Below are positions 25,752-34,568 of a stretch of 64,000 bases of DNA, one piece after another (the stretch's first letter is position 1; the number at the start of each line of letters is the position of its first letter). Source of the DNA: an uncultured Lachnospiraceae bacterium (GTDB taxonomy: Bacteria > Bacillota > Clostridia > Lachnospirales > Lachnospiraceae); contig CAUEYX010000005.1 of the NCBI GenBank assembly GCA_959022495.1, positions 124,001 through 188,000 on the forward strand, written 5' to 3'. Position numbers and translations under genes: made by a program. A model generated the notes under the pieces. That model was not told the DNA's origin. It saw nothing but the letters and a program-made list of their open reading frames with translations, and ran no database searches.

Positions 25752-27154
25752 TGAAGACGAGAAAGGGGTACAAGGTATACCCGCTGACAGTAGCGCAGAA
25801 GTTTCATCTGTATTATCTGCCGTTCTGCCCGACAGCTGCTGTCCTGAATATCGGAACCAGCCTGACCATAGAGGTGGAGATCGACTGGGATATCCTGAAG
25901 CAGTCCATCAATAAAGCCTATGAGAGATGCGAAGGCATGCGCGTCCGCTTCGCGAAAGATAAGGAAGGCAATTATTATCAGTATGTTGTAAAGCACGAGG
26001 ATCAGGACATTGAGTTCTATGACTTCAGCGGAAAGACGATGGAAGAGGCAGAGGAGATCATGAAGGAGTGGACAAGGGTTCCTTTCCAGATGACGGATAC
26101 CCAGCTCACCAGGGTTGTCATGATTCAGATGCCGGACGGCTTCAGCGGGGTATACTTCCTGGGACATCATATGATCGTGGACGCACAGTCGCTGATCGCG
26201 TTTCTTAAGGATATCATTGAATTGTACTGTAACGCGAAATACGAGGGAGTCCCCTATCCGAAGGAGATGGCTTCCTACATTGAGCAGCTGCAGAAGGACC
26301 TTGCCTATGAGGCGGGCAGCAGGGCGCAGTTAAGAGATATTGAATATTTTCACAAAGAGATTGAGAAGGGCGAGCCCATCTTCAACGGGATCAACGGAAG
26401 GGATAAGCTTGAGGCGGCCCGTGAGATGTTCAAGAACCCGGACCTGCGTACTGCGTTCAGCGCGTCAGATGACACCAAGTCCACGCTGGATATCTTCCAC
26501 CTTGAGGAGGAACCTACGAGGCGTCTCATGGATTTCTGTGAGAAATATCATGTCTCCCTGGCGTGTCTGCTTCTGATGGGGCTGCGTACGTATTTACAGA
26601 AAATGAACGGATTTGAGGACGTGTCCATCAACAATGCCATCGCAAGGCGCGCCACACTGAAAGAGAAGAAATCCGGAGGAACAAGGATTCACTCGTTCCC
26701 GATCCGCACCATCTTCCCGGAAGATATGAAGTTCATTGACGGGGTTTACGCGATCCGCGACAAACAGAATGAATACTTCCGCCATGCCAATTATGACCCC
26801 ACAGCATACTTCGCGCACAGGGCCAAAACCTATCCTCAGCCCAAGGCCGGGCTTACATATGAGCAGATTTCCCTGACGTACCAGCCGCTGACTCTGAAGG
26901 AGAAAGGGCTGGATCAGCTGGGCGATATCCGCTATAAGACAAAATGGTACCCCAACGGCTCCTGCGCCCAGGCGATGTACCTGACTGTGATGCACCGGCC
27001 GGAGGACAATGGGCTGGACTTTAACTTCGAGCACCAGGTGAAAGCGGTGTCAAGGGACGAGCTGGAGTATCTGTATTACTATCTGTGCAGGATCATGTTC
27101 AAGGGCGCGGAGAATCCGGACCTGACGATCGGGGAGATTATAAAACTGGTATAA
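25748..27154 (+). CDS. Stand-alone NRPS-like condensation domain protein
   Basis: 468 residues related to the CoA-dependent acyltransferase/condensation superfamily. It starts YKVYPLTVAQKFHLYY (C1-like) and has the catalytic HHxxxD motif as GHHMIVDA near residues 138-145; the final Gly of HHxxxDG is Ala. No adenylation or carrier domain is attached. Condensation enzymes join a carrier-bound acyl group to an amine or alcohol. With the ACP and AMP-ligase immediately downstream, it likely forms an amide or ester from an activated acyl group. Start ATG 25748 overlaps the hydrolase stop. Confidence 0.82.
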   Translation: MMKTRKGYKVYPLTVAQKFHLYYLPFCPTAAVLNIGTSLTIEVEIDWDILKQSINKAYERCEGMRVRFAKDKEGNYYQYVVKHEDQDIEFYDFSGKTMEEAEEIMKEWTRVPFQMTDTQLTRVVMIQMPDGFSGVYFLGHHMIVDAQSLIAFLKDIIELYCNAKYEGVPYPKEMASYIEQLQKDLAYEAGSRAQLRDIEYFHKEIEKGEPIFNGINGRDKLEAAREMFKNPDLRTAFSASDDTKSTLDIFHLEEEPTRRLMDFCEKYHVSLACLLLMGLRTYLQKMNGFEDVSINNAIARRATLKEKKSGGTRIHSFPIRTIFPEDMKFIDGVYAIRDKQNEYFRHANYDPTAYFAHRAKTYPQPKAGLTYEQISLTYQPLTLKEKGLDQLGDIRYKTKWYPNGSCAQAMYLTVMHRPEDNGLDFNFEHQVKAVSRDELEYLYYYLCRIMFKGAENPDLTIGEIIKLV

Positions 27155-27242
27155 AGCCAGAGCGCGCACGGAAAAAATGAGGGAGCATCCCGCCCCAATG
27201 GGGGAATTGGTATAAAATAGAAAACGAGAATAAAGGAGAACA

Positions 27243-27479
27243 ATGATGTTTGAGAAATTAGTAGATATCATCTGCAACTATGTGGAAGTGGAGCCGGAGA
27301 ATATTCATCCGGAGTCCCGTTTCATGGAAGACCTGGGGTTTACATCCTTTGACTTTATGAGCATGCTGGGGGAGATTGAGGATGAGTTCGACGTAGAAGT
27401 GGAGCAGACGGAGGCGGCCAATATCCGCACCGTACAGGAAGCCGCTGATTACCTTGAAAAGTTGACTGCTGAGAACTGA
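27243..27479 (+). CDS. Acyl/peptidyl carrier protein
   Basis: A 78-residue four-helix carrier protein. The phosphopantetheine attachment serine is Ser35 in LGFTSFDFMSML, a variant of the usual GxDSL in which the residue before Ser is Thr. Acidic helix II and ENIHPESRFMEDLG are typical. AAAGGAGAACA precedes ATG 27243. Lying between the condensation enzyme and AMP-ligase, it most likely shuttles the acyl group between them, rather than serving general fatty-acid synthesis. Confidence 0.92.
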   Translation: MMFEKLVDIICNYVEVEPENIHPESRFMEDLGFTSFDFMSMLGEIEDEFDVEVEQTEAANIRTVQEAADYLEKLTAEN

Positions 27480-27508
27480 TTTTGTCTCAGAGAAAGGATT
27501 GAGGAAAT

Positions 27509-29017
27509 ATGCTTTGCAGTACAGTTCGTGAGATTCTGGTGAACGCGGAGAAAAAGTACGGGACAGGGGACGCGGTGCGCTATAAAATCAGTAAAAACAA
27601 GATCGAATCCAAGACCTATACACAGCTGAAGGAAGACAGTGAGAGCTTTTCCAATGTGCTTAAGGCGCTGGGAGAGCAGGGAAACCATGTGTCGGTGATC
27701 GGCATGACTTCCTATGCGTGGCTGACCGCTTATTTCGGCACAGTCAACAGCGGGAGCGTGATCGTGCCGCTGGATGTGAACCTGCCGGCGGAGGATGTGT
27801 GCGACCTGATCGCCCGCTCTGATTCCACAGTGCTCGTCTATGACGAGGTGAGAAAGGATGTGGCGGCTATGGCAGAAGAGCGCTGCCCGCGGCTGAAAAC
27901 GATCATTTCCATGCAGCAGCAGGAGCACAGTGACCATGCGTACGCATTCTGGAAGCTTCTTGAGGAGCATCAGGGAAGTTTTGACTATACGCCGGAGCCG
28001 GACCGGCTCTGTACGATTATGTTCACGTCCGGCACCACGGGAAAGAGCAAGGGGGTTATGCTGACCCACAGAAATGTAGCGGAAAACGCCACCTGTCTTG
28101 ATATGAAGATCCCGGAGCGCATCGTGATCATGACTGTGCTCCCGATCCATCACGCGTACTGTCTGAGCATGGATATCCTCAAAGGGATGTCGCTTGGGGC
28201 GGTGATCTGTATCAATGATTCTCTCATGCGCGTGGCAAAGAATATCAAGCTCTTTCAGCCGGAGATGATCCTGATGGTGCCGCTGATGATCGAGACCATG
28301 GCAAAGAAACTGGAGGAGGCGGCGCTTCTTCCGGCGAAGATTGTGAAGAATCAGGTGTTTGGAAAACAATTCCATACCATCTGCAGCGGCGGTGCTTATC
28401 TTGATCCGAGCTACATTGATTTGTTCAAAAAATACGACATTACAATCCAGCAGGGCTACGGGATGACGGAGTGTTCTCCGGTGATCAGTATCTCACAGAG
28501 CTGGAATATCCGCAGCGATTCTGTGGGCCAGCTTGTGCCAAACTGCGAGGCAAAGACCGTGGACGGAGAGCTGTGGGTGCGCGGAAGCAGTGTCATGCAG
28601 GGATATTATAAGATGCCTGAGGAGACCGCGGAGGCTCTGGAAGACGGGTGGCTGAAGACAGGGGATCTGGGTTATGTAGATGAAGACGGGTTCGTCTACC
28701 TGACTGGGAGAAAGAAGAACCTGATCATCACCAAGAACGGTGAAAATGTATCTCCGGAGGAGCTGGAGAACGCGCTGAGTACGAACCGGCTGGTGGGAGA
28801 AGTGCTGGTGCGTGAAAATAACGGCGTGATTGAGGCGGAGATTTATCCAGATCAGGATTACGTGAAGAAAAAACGGGTGAAGGATGTGCGCGCGAATCTT
28901 CAGGAAGTCATCGACGCGTACAATCGGACAGCAGCACCGCAGAAAAAGATATACAGCCTGATTGTCCGGGATACCGAGTTTGAGAAGACTACCACAAGGA
29001 AGATCAAACGTTTCTGA
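27509..29017 (+). CDS. AMP-dependent acyl ligase (ANL superfamily)
   Basis: 502 residues. ANL motifs in order: MFTSGTTGKSKGVMLTH (A3, ~170), YGMTECSP (A5, ~315), GDLGYVDEDGFVYLTGRKKNLI (A7/A8, ~385-405), GENVSPEELE and the C-terminal TTTRKIKR with the catalytic Lys. The family adenylates a carboxylate and transfers it to CoA or a carrier thiol; the adjacent ACP suggests the latter. The substrate pocket cannot be read by eye, so fatty acid, aromatic acid and amino acid are all possible. Last gene of the operon. Confidence 0.9.
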   Translation: MLCSTVREILVNAEKKYGTGDAVRYKISKNKIESKTYTQLKEDSESFSNVLKALGEQGNHVSVIGMTSYAWLTAYFGTVNSGSVIVPLDVNLPAEDVCDLIARSDSTVLVYDEVRKDVAAMAEERCPRLKTIISMQQQEHSDHAYAFWKLLEEHQGSFDYTPEPDRLCTIMFTSGTTGKSKGVMLTHRNVAENATCLDMKIPERIVIMTVLPIHHAYCLSMDILKGMSLGAVICINDSLMRVAKNIKLFQPEMILMVPLMIETMAKKLEEAALLPAKIVKNQVFGKQFHTICSGGAYLDPSYIDLFKKYDITIQQGYGMTECSPVISISQSWNIRSDSVGQLVPNCEAKTVDGELWVRGSSVMQGYYKMPEETAEALEDGWLKTGDLGYVDEDGFVYLTGRKKNLIITKNGENVSPEELENALSTNRLVGEVLVRENNGVIEAEIYPDQDYVKKKRVKDVRANLQEVIDAYNRTAAPQKKIYSLIVRDTEFEKTTTRKIKRF

Positions 29018-29031
29018 CGCGGGGCGGCATA

Positions 29032-29060
29032 TTGACAAACCGGCGGGAAACAGATAGACT
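29032..29060 (+). promoter_or_regulatory. Promoter upstream of the coaX remnant and dusB
   Basis: TTGACA (29032-29037), 17-bp spacer, TAGACT (29055-29060). Good match to sigma-A, and it now serves the coaX remnant and dusB. Confidence 0.65.
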
Positions 29061-29122
29061 ACTGACAATGGTTACGATTCGAAAAAAGTGGCGGTTCAAA
29101 GGGCCAGACCGAGAAGGGCTGA

Positions 29123-29377
29123 ATTGGAAAAGCCGGGATCAGGGGGATGTTCCGCATGACGACAAAGCAGTCCCGCACATCGGATGAATATGGTTTCACG
29201 ATCTGCGGCATACTGGAGCACAGGGGCATTGCTCCCAAGGATATCGATGCGGTCATTATCGCGTCTGTCGTACCGGATATTATGCATTCTCTGACAAGCG
29301 GCATCGTAAACCTTTATGATCCGCAGCTGACGCTGAACGGGCTGCGGATGATCTACGACAAGATAAAGGAGAATTGA
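29123..29377 (+). pseudogene. coaX: Remnant of type III pantothenate kinase (coaX)
   Basis: The frame from 29123 reads FRMTTKQSRTSDEYG, then DIDAVIIASVVPDIMHSL, both typical of the N-terminal third of CoaX, and jumps directly to LYDPQLTLNGLRMIYDK, typical of the very end of CoaX. Roughly 170-180 central residues of a ~255-residue enzyme are missing, including the middle nucleotide- and pantothenate-binding segments. The first ~25 residues (DxGNTN phosphate loop) are also unrecognisable, with a TGA at 29120. coaX next to dusB is a familiar Firmicute neighbourhood, which supports the identification. A functional kinase is not possible from this frame; CoA synthesis must rely on another pantothenate kinase. 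Confidence 0.8.
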
Positions 29378-29390
29378 CAGCACAGGGAAT

Positions 29391-30350
29391 ATGAAACGCT
29401 TAAAAATAGGAAATGTAGAACTTGAGAACCGATATATACTGGGACCCATGGCAGGTGTGACGGACCTGCCATTTCGTCTGTTGTGCAGGGAGCAGGGGGC
29501 GGGGCTGCTCTGTATGGAGATGGTGAGTGCAAAAGCGATCCTCTACAATAATAAAAACACAGAGAGCCTCCTTGAGATCCATCCTGATGAACAGCCCGTG
29601 TCCCTCCAGCTCTTTGGATCAGATCCCGGGATCATGAGCGAGATGGCAAAGCGGATTGAAGAGCGCCCTTTCGCGATCCTGGACATCAATATGGGATGTC
29701 CGGTGCCCAAGGTGGTGAAAAACGGCGAAGGGTCAGCCCTGATGAAAGAGCCGAAGCTGGTCTATGATATTGTCCGTTCCATGGTGAAAGCCATTGAGAA
29801 GCCGGTGACCGTGAAGATCAGAAAGGGATTTGACGATGACCATGTCAATGCCGTGGAGATCGCGAAGATCATTGAGGAGGCAGGGGCGGCCGCGGTGGCC
29901 GTGCACGGAAGGACGCGGGAGCAGTATTACAGCGGCAGGGCGGACTGGGACATTATACGGCAGGTGAAGGAAGCTGTCTCCATCCCCGTGATAGGCAATG
30001 GGGATGTGACCACTCCAGAGAAGGCGCAGGAGCTGGTCCGCCGGACCGGATGTGACGGCGTCATGATCGCCAGGGGAGCCCAGGGGAATCCGTGGATCTT
30101 TTCGGAGATGACGGCATATGAGGAGACAGGAAGGATACCGCCCAGGCCGGATAAAGAAGAGCTGCGCGGCATGATGCTTCGGCACGCGCGGCTGCAGCTT
30201 CAATATAAGGGAGAGTACTCGGGAATCCGGGAGATGAGAAAGCATGTGGCGTGGTACACAAAAGGAATCCCCAACGCCGCCCGTCTGAGGGATCAGATCA
30301 ACCAGGTGGAGACCATTTCAGAACTGGAAAATCTCTTGACAGTACTATAG
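29391..30350 (+). CDS. dusB: tRNA-dihydrouridine synthase
   Basis: FMN-dependent enzyme reducing uridines in the tRNA D-loop, 319 residues. Signature residues: ILGPMAGVTDLPFR at the start, LLCMEMVSAKAI, DINMGCPVPKVVKNGEGSALM with the catalytic Cys, the VKIRKGF strand, VHGRTREQYYSG, GNGDV and GVMIARGAQGNPWIF for FMN phosphate binding. It begins 14 bp after the coaX remnant. The greA promoter lies over its last codons. Confidence 0.96.
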   Translation: MKRLKIGNVELENRYILGPMAGVTDLPFRLLCREQGAGLLCMEMVSAKAILYNNKNTESLLEIHPDEQPVSLQLFGSDPGIMSEMAKRIEERPFAILDINMGCPVPKVVKNGEGSALMKEPKLVYDIVRSMVKAIEKPVTVKIRKGFDDDHVNAVEIAKIIEEAGAAAVAVHGRTREQYYSGRADWDIIRQVKEAVSIPVIGNGDVTTPEKAQELVRRTGCDGVMIARGAQGNPWIFSEMTAYEETGRIPPRPDKEELRGMMLRHARLQLQYKGEYSGIREMRKHVAWYTKGIPNAARLRDQINQVETISELENLLTVL

Positions 30351-30364
30351 TCTTTGGTTATAAT
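30336..30364 (+). promoter_or_regulatory. Strong sigma-A promoter of greA
   Basis: TTGACA (30336-30341), 17-bp spacer, TATAAT (30359-30364); consensus in both hexamers. Confidence 0.85.
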
Positions 30365-30460
30365 ATTGAAATTGTGAAATAGACTTAAATGACAGCATAC
30401 AGGGAGACCATTTCCTGCGCAGAATAGACAGAAATGTTAAAAAAGAAAGGGAGAGTTACC

Positions 30461-30946
30461 ATGGCAGAGGCAAAGAAAAGATTACTTACTTATGCCGGAT
30501 TGAAGGCGCTTGAGGACGAGCTTGAGAATCTGAAAGTTGTCAAAAGAAAGGAAGTCGCGGCCAAGATCAAGGAAGCGAGGGAGCAGGGCGACCTCTCAGA
30601 GAACGCGGAGTACGACGCGGCAAAGGACGAGCAGAGGGATATCGAGGCGCGCATCGAAGAGCTGGAAGGAATCCTTAAGAATGCGGAAGTCGTAGTTGAG
30701 GATGAAGTTGACTTTGACAAGATCAATGTAGGCTGTACTGTAAAAGTATTCGACATCACGTACGATGAAGAAATGGAATTTAAAATTGTCGGTTCCACGG
30801 AAGCGAACAGCCTGGAAGGAAAGATCTCCAACGAATCTCCGGTCGGACAGGCGCTGATGGGCAGGAAAGCAGGAGATGTTGTCAGCGTGGAGACACAGGC
30901 AGGCGATATTCAGTACAAAGTGCTTGAGATCAGCCGTTCAAAGTAA
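30461..30946 (+). CDS. greA: Transcription elongation factor GreA
   Basis: Stimulates RNA cleavage by backtracked RNA polymerase. 161 residues from ATG 30461 (AAAGGGAGAG upstream); an in-frame ATG at 30434 lacks a good site. N-terminal coiled coil with AKIKEAREQGDLSENAEYDAAKDEQ, whose tip acids reach the active site, then the FKBP-like C-terminal domain (GSTEANSLEGKISNESPVGQALMGRKAGDVV). Complete and unremarkable. It has its own consensus promoter, and lysS follows after ~125 bp. Confidence 0.97.
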   Translation: MAEAKKRLLTYAGLKALEDELENLKVVKRKEVAAKIKEAREQGDLSENAEYDAAKDEQRDIEARIEELEGILKNAEVVVEDEVDFDKINVGCTVKVFDITYDEEMEFKIVGSTEANSLEGKISNESPVGQALMGRKAGDVVSVETQAGDIQYKVLEISRSK

Positions 30947-30961
30947 ACAGATGACATGATA

Positions 30962-30990
30962 CAGACCTCTTAAATGTTTTAAGAGGTCTG
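30962..30990 (+). terminator. Inverted repeat after greA, possible weak terminator
   Basis: CAGACCTCTTAAA pairs with TTTAAGAGGTCTG around a very small loop, but no T-run follows (GCGTTCGCATTT), so it may instead protect the greA mRNA end or only partly stop transcription into lysS. Confidence 0.5.
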
Positions 30991-31071
30991 CGTTCGCATT
31001 TAGGAAAACCCGCGGAGGGCTTACAGGATGCTGTGAGAGGCACAGTGTATAAGAGGAAAGGAGATAAGAAA

Positions 31072-33012
31072 GTGTCCAAGGAGCAGAAAAATGTACAGGA
31101 ACCAGATCTGAATCAGTTGAGGAAGGTGCGCCGGGAGAAGCTGGCGGAACTTCAGCAGAACGGGAAAGATCCGTTTGTAATCACGAAATATGACCAGACG
31201 CATCACAGCCAGGAGATCAAAGACCATTTTGACGAACTGGAAGGGAAGAAAGTATCCATCGCGGGACGCATGATGTCGAAGCGCGTGATGGGGAAAGCTT
31301 CTTTCTGCAATGTGCAGGACCTGAAAGGGAATATCCAGTCCTATGTGGCAAGAGACAGCGTGGGCGAGGAGAATTATAAAGAGTTTAAAAAGATGGATGT
31401 GGGCGATGTTGTCGGCATTGAGGGTGAAGTGTTCCGTACAAAGACGGGAGAGATGTCTATTCACGCGTCTCATGTAGAGCTGCTCTCTAAGAGCCTTCAG
31501 ATCCTTCCCGAGAAGTTCCACGGCTTGACCAACACGGATATCCGTTACCGCCAGAGATATGTGGATCTGATTATGAATCCTGAGGTAAAGGATACATTTA
31601 TCAAACGCTCGAAAATCTTAAGCGCGATCAGGAGATACCTGGACAGCCAGGGATTCATGGAAGTGGAGACGCCCATGCTTGTAAGCAATGCCGGCGGCGC
31701 TGCCGCGAGACCGTTTGAGACACATTTCAACGCGCTGGATGAGGACTTTAAACTGCGCATCTCACTAGAGCTGTATTTAAAGAGACTCATCGTAGGCGGT
31801 ATGGAGAGAGTGTACGAGATCGGACGCGTATTCAGGAATGAGGGACTTGACACAAGACACAATCCCGAGTTTACGCTTATGGAGCTGTATCAGGCATATA
31901 CAGATTATAACGGGATGATGGATCTGACAGAGAACCTGTACCGCTATGTGGCCCAGGAAGTTCTGGGCACAACGAAGATCAGTTACAATGGCGTGGAGAT
32001 GGATCTGGGAAAGCCGTTTGAGCGTATCACAATGGTTGACGCCGTGAAGAAATACGCGGGTGTCGACTGGAATGAAGTTGAGACTCTGGAGCAGGCAAGA
32101 GAGCTCGCGAAGGAGCACAACATCGAGTTCGAGGAGAGACATAAGAAGGGGGATATCCTCAATCTGTTCTTTGAGGAGTACGTGGAAGAGCATTTGATCC
32201 AGCCGACTTTTGTCATGGATCACCCGATTGAGATCTCTCCGCTTACGAAGAAGAAGCCGGAGAACCCGGACTATGTAGAGCGCTTCGAGTTCTTTATGAA
32301 CGGCTGGGAGATGGCGAACGCTTACTCCGAGCTCAATGATCCGATCGATCAGAGGGAACGTTTCAGAGCGCAGGAAGAACAGCTGGCTCAGGGTGACGAG
32401 GAGGCAAATACGACGGACGAGGACTTCTTAAATGCCCTTGAGATCGGAATGCCGCCGACAGGCGGCATCGGGTACGGGATCGACAGAATGTGCATGCTGC
32501 TGACAGATTCCGCGGCGATCAGGGATGTGCTTTTGTTCCCGACTATGAAGAGCATCGGAGGAAAGGATGCGGCAAAATCGGTTGAAAAAGCGGCGGCAGA
32601 GGTCAACGGACCGGTGGCAGGATTTGGCGGAAGCTTTGATTTCTCCAATGTGAAGATCGAGCCGCTCTTTGAGGAAATGGTTGATTTTGATACGTTCAGC
32701 AAGTCAGATTTCCGTGCCGTAAAGATCGAGGCATGTGAGGCAGTTCCGAAGAGTAAGAAGCTCCTGAAGTTCACCCTGAATGACGGAACAGATCGGAAAC
32801 GTACGATTTTAAGCGGTATCCACGAGTATTACGAGCCGGAAGAACTGATTGGAAAGACAGCCATTGCCATCGTGAATCTGCCGCCAAGAAAGATGATGGG
32901 TATTGATTCCGAGGGAATGCTGATTTCTGCGGTTCATGAGGAAGATGGCAGAGAAGGATTAAATCTGCTGATGGTAGATGACAGGATTCCGGCGGGAGCG
33001 AAGCTGTATTAA
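31072..33012 (+). CDS. lysS: Lysyl-tRNA synthetase (class II) with C-terminal tRNA-binding domain
   Basis: About 646 residues from GTG 31072 (GAAAGGAG upstream; a GTG at 31033 lacks a site). The N-terminal anticodon OB fold (VSIAGRMMSKRVMGKASFCNVQDL) and the class II core follow, with motif 2 around FRNEGLDTRHNPEFTLMEL and motif 3 GGIGYGIDRMCMLLTDS near residue 465. Normal LysRS ends near residue 500. Here a further ~120 residues include a Trbp111-type domain (FRAVKIEACEAVPKSKKLL, then DSEGMLISAVHEED) like that of MetRS in this window. Charges tRNA-Lys; the extra domain should increase tRNA affinity. Confidence 0.95.
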   Translation: MSKEQKNVQEPDLNQLRKVRREKLAELQQNGKDPFVITKYDQTHHSQEIKDHFDELEGKKVSIAGRMMSKRVMGKASFCNVQDLKGNIQSYVARDSVGEENYKEFKKMDVGDVVGIEGEVFRTKTGEMSIHASHVELLSKSLQILPEKFHGLTNTDIRYRQRYVDLIMNPEVKDTFIKRSKILSAIRRYLDSQGFMEVETPMLVSNAGGAAARPFETHFNALDEDFKLRISLELYLKRLIVGGMERVYEIGRVFRNEGLDTRHNPEFTLMELYQAYTDYNGMMDLTENLYRYVAQEVLGTTKISYNGVEMDLGKPFERITMVDAVKKYAGVDWNEVETLEQARELAKEHNIEFEERHKKGDILNLFFEEYVEEHLIQPTFVMDHPIEISPLTKKKPENPDYVERFEFFMNGWEMANAYSELNDPIDQRERFRAQEEQLAQGDEEANTTDEDFLNALEIGMPPTGGIGYGIDRMCMLLTDSAAIRDVLLFPTMKSIGGKDAAKSVEKAAAEVNGPVAGFGGSFDFSNVKIEPLFEEMVDFDTFSKSDFRAVKIEACEAVPKSKKLLKFTLNDGTDRKRTILSGIHEYYEPEELIGKTAIAIVNLPPRKMMGIDSEGMLISAVHEEDGREGLNLLMVDDRIPAGAKLY

Positions 33013-33144
33013 GACATATCATGTTGGAGGACAAAATGTGATGTCCTTCATTGGTAGAAATTTCTCTCAAAGCACATATTTACATCATTTGGTGCAGAAA
33101 GTCGTGCGGAGTGGAAAAGTTTTATAATTAACAGAGAGAATGAG

Positions 33145-33178
33145 AATGGGCAGTTCCATAATGGGATTGCCCATTTTC
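33145..33178 (+). terminator. Terminator after lysS
   Basis: AATGGGCA (33145-33152) pairs with TGCCCATT (33168-33175), followed by TTC. It lies 130 bp downstream of lysS and marks the end of the backbone segment. Confidence 0.75.
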
Positions 33179-33184
33179 GAAATA

Positions 33185-33292
33185 ATGAGAAATATAGATT
33201 CAGTTAGGCGAGGACAATTAGAGAAAAGCGAAGCGCTGATTGAGAAAATCTATTCGTTTACCAGAAAAGGTCAAGTCAAAAAATTAGAATGA
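33185..33292 (+). other. Short open frame of 35 codons, probable gene fragment
   Basis: ATG 33185 to TGA 33290-33292 encodes a basic, helical peptide (opening MRNIDSVRRGQLEKSEALIE). No ribosome binding site is evident. It sits in AT-rich spacer DNA between lysS and the acetyltransferase gene, so I treat it as probable debris rather than a gene. Confidence 0.3.
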
Positions 33293-33350
33293 GACAACTA
33301 TGTTGTAAGCTGTATTAAGCCGGACAATGAGATGGAGAGAACTGAAAAAG

Positions 33351-33986
33351 ATGGATAAAATATACACATGGAAAGAATGTAAAAAAAGCAATGTCTTTTC
33401 GGTACAAGATGATAAGGTAAGGCTGCGTATACTGTGCCCAGAAGATAAGGAAGATTATTTTTCGCTATATCAGGAAACGTCGATTGTTAAGAAAGCTATG
33501 AAAACAGAGGAGTTCCGAGAATTTTTTGAGTCGCAATGGAAAGAGATGGAATTGAACAATGAAGAGTTAAACATTACGATTTTGGCACAAGGCACAGGAG
33601 AATATGCTGGGAATATTCGATTAAATAATTTGTCATCTGATACACCGGAAGTGGGTGTAGACATTTGCAGCAAGTATAGAAGACAAGGAATTGCATACCA
33701 GTCTTTGCGTCTATTTAAAAAGATGGTATCCGATATATGTGGAGTTGCTTACTATTTGGTTAGGATTTATTCAGATAACGAAGCGAGTCAGGGATTGTTT
33801 CGTAAACTTGGAGCAGTTGAAATAGGAAAAGAGCCAAGCGAATATCAGAGATTTCTGAATGTACTGCGTGAGGAGTTGGGAAACGAGGAGTATGAAAAGA
33901 TAAAAACAAAAAATCCTGATATGGAGAAAATAGCCGGAAGTAGATATATCAAGCGTTATAGATTGGATGTAAAGCATATAAGCTAG
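33351..33986 (+). CDS. GNAT family N-acetyltransferase
   Basis: About 211 residues from ATG 33351; ATG 33327 in frame adds eight residues and cannot be excluded. The acetyltransferase core is visible: LRILCPEDKEDYFSLY, strand GNIRLNNLSSDTPEVGVDI, the acetyl-CoA pyrophosphate loop KYRRQGIAYQSL (R/QxxGxG/A variant), and NEASQGLFRKLGAVEIG. The extra ~45 C-terminal residues are charged. The substrate is unknown; RimJ/RimL-like proteins share the layout. Codon use is AT-rich, unlike the backbone, consistent with acquired DNA. It is a single gene with spacer DNA on either side. Confidence 0.82.
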   Translation: MDKIYTWKECKKSNVFSVQDDKVRLRILCPEDKEDYFSLYQETSIVKKAMKTEEFREFFESQWKEMELNNEELNITILAQGTGEYAGNIRLNNLSSDTPEVGVDICSKYRRQGIAYQSLRLFKKMVSDICGVAYYLVRIYSDNEASQGLFRKLGAVEIGKEPSEYQRFLNVLREELGNEEYEKIKTKNPDMEKIAGSRYIKRYRLDVKHIS

Positions 33987-34269
33987 AAAGTAATAGTTCG
34001 GGACCAGGACAAGTGCTGAACTGCCTGTTCCACCCCAAATTTTAATGCGGTATGGTCGGATGAGCCTATGGTGATTAGGATACCAGTTGTTAATACAGTG
34101 AATAATAATCTGAAGAATGAAAAAGTGGATATTCAGAGCATAGAAGTGGTCTTAAATCAATTTAACTTAAAAATTTTATTTTTCATAGAAAAGTTAAAAT
34201 AAAAACCATGTATTTCGACTTACGCAGTTGGTTCGACCTGAAACAAGACGGGGTCTTAGTGCGGAAATA

Positions 34270-34400
34270 GCAGAAGATATGAAAAGTTTTTATCTGAAAT
34301 GGAGAACGAGGATATAGATTTGCAGTCCATTGGTGTAAGGGGTGCAGATAAAAAGAGAATCCGCGGTATTTTGTATCAGTGTTATGAATTAGCAGAATAA
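34270..34400 (+). pseudogene. C-terminal fragment of an unknown protein
   Basis: The frame ending at TAA 34398-34400 reads EKFLSEMENEDIDLQSIG, then GADKKRIRGILYQCYELAE. It has protein-like composition but no start, and the upstream frames are broken. The parent protein is not recognised. Confidence 0.35.
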
Positions 34401-34498
34401 TACATATGGTCCAAGTTCCGAGAAGTGCCGATACAGTGTGTAAGATAATCAGGAAATTTGTTTGCAGTAGAAAAAATAAAAAAGGAATAGGAAAGTAT

Positions 34499-34527
34499 GG
34501 TGTCGTGAATTTGCGACACCTCTTTTT
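34499..34527 (+). terminator. Intrinsic terminator in the spacer
   Basis: GGTGTCG (34499-34505) pairs with CGACACC (34514-34520) and is followed by TCTTTTT. It may belong to the decayed gene upstream. Confidence 0.7.
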
Positions 34528-34568
34528 ATAAGTCGTAATTCTGTTCAGTTCGCGAAGCGTGCGAAATA

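Noticed and set aside
29068..29184. Plus-strand ATG at 29068 as a replacement start for coaX
   Set aside because: It is in another frame from the TSDEYG segment and has no DxGNTN motif.
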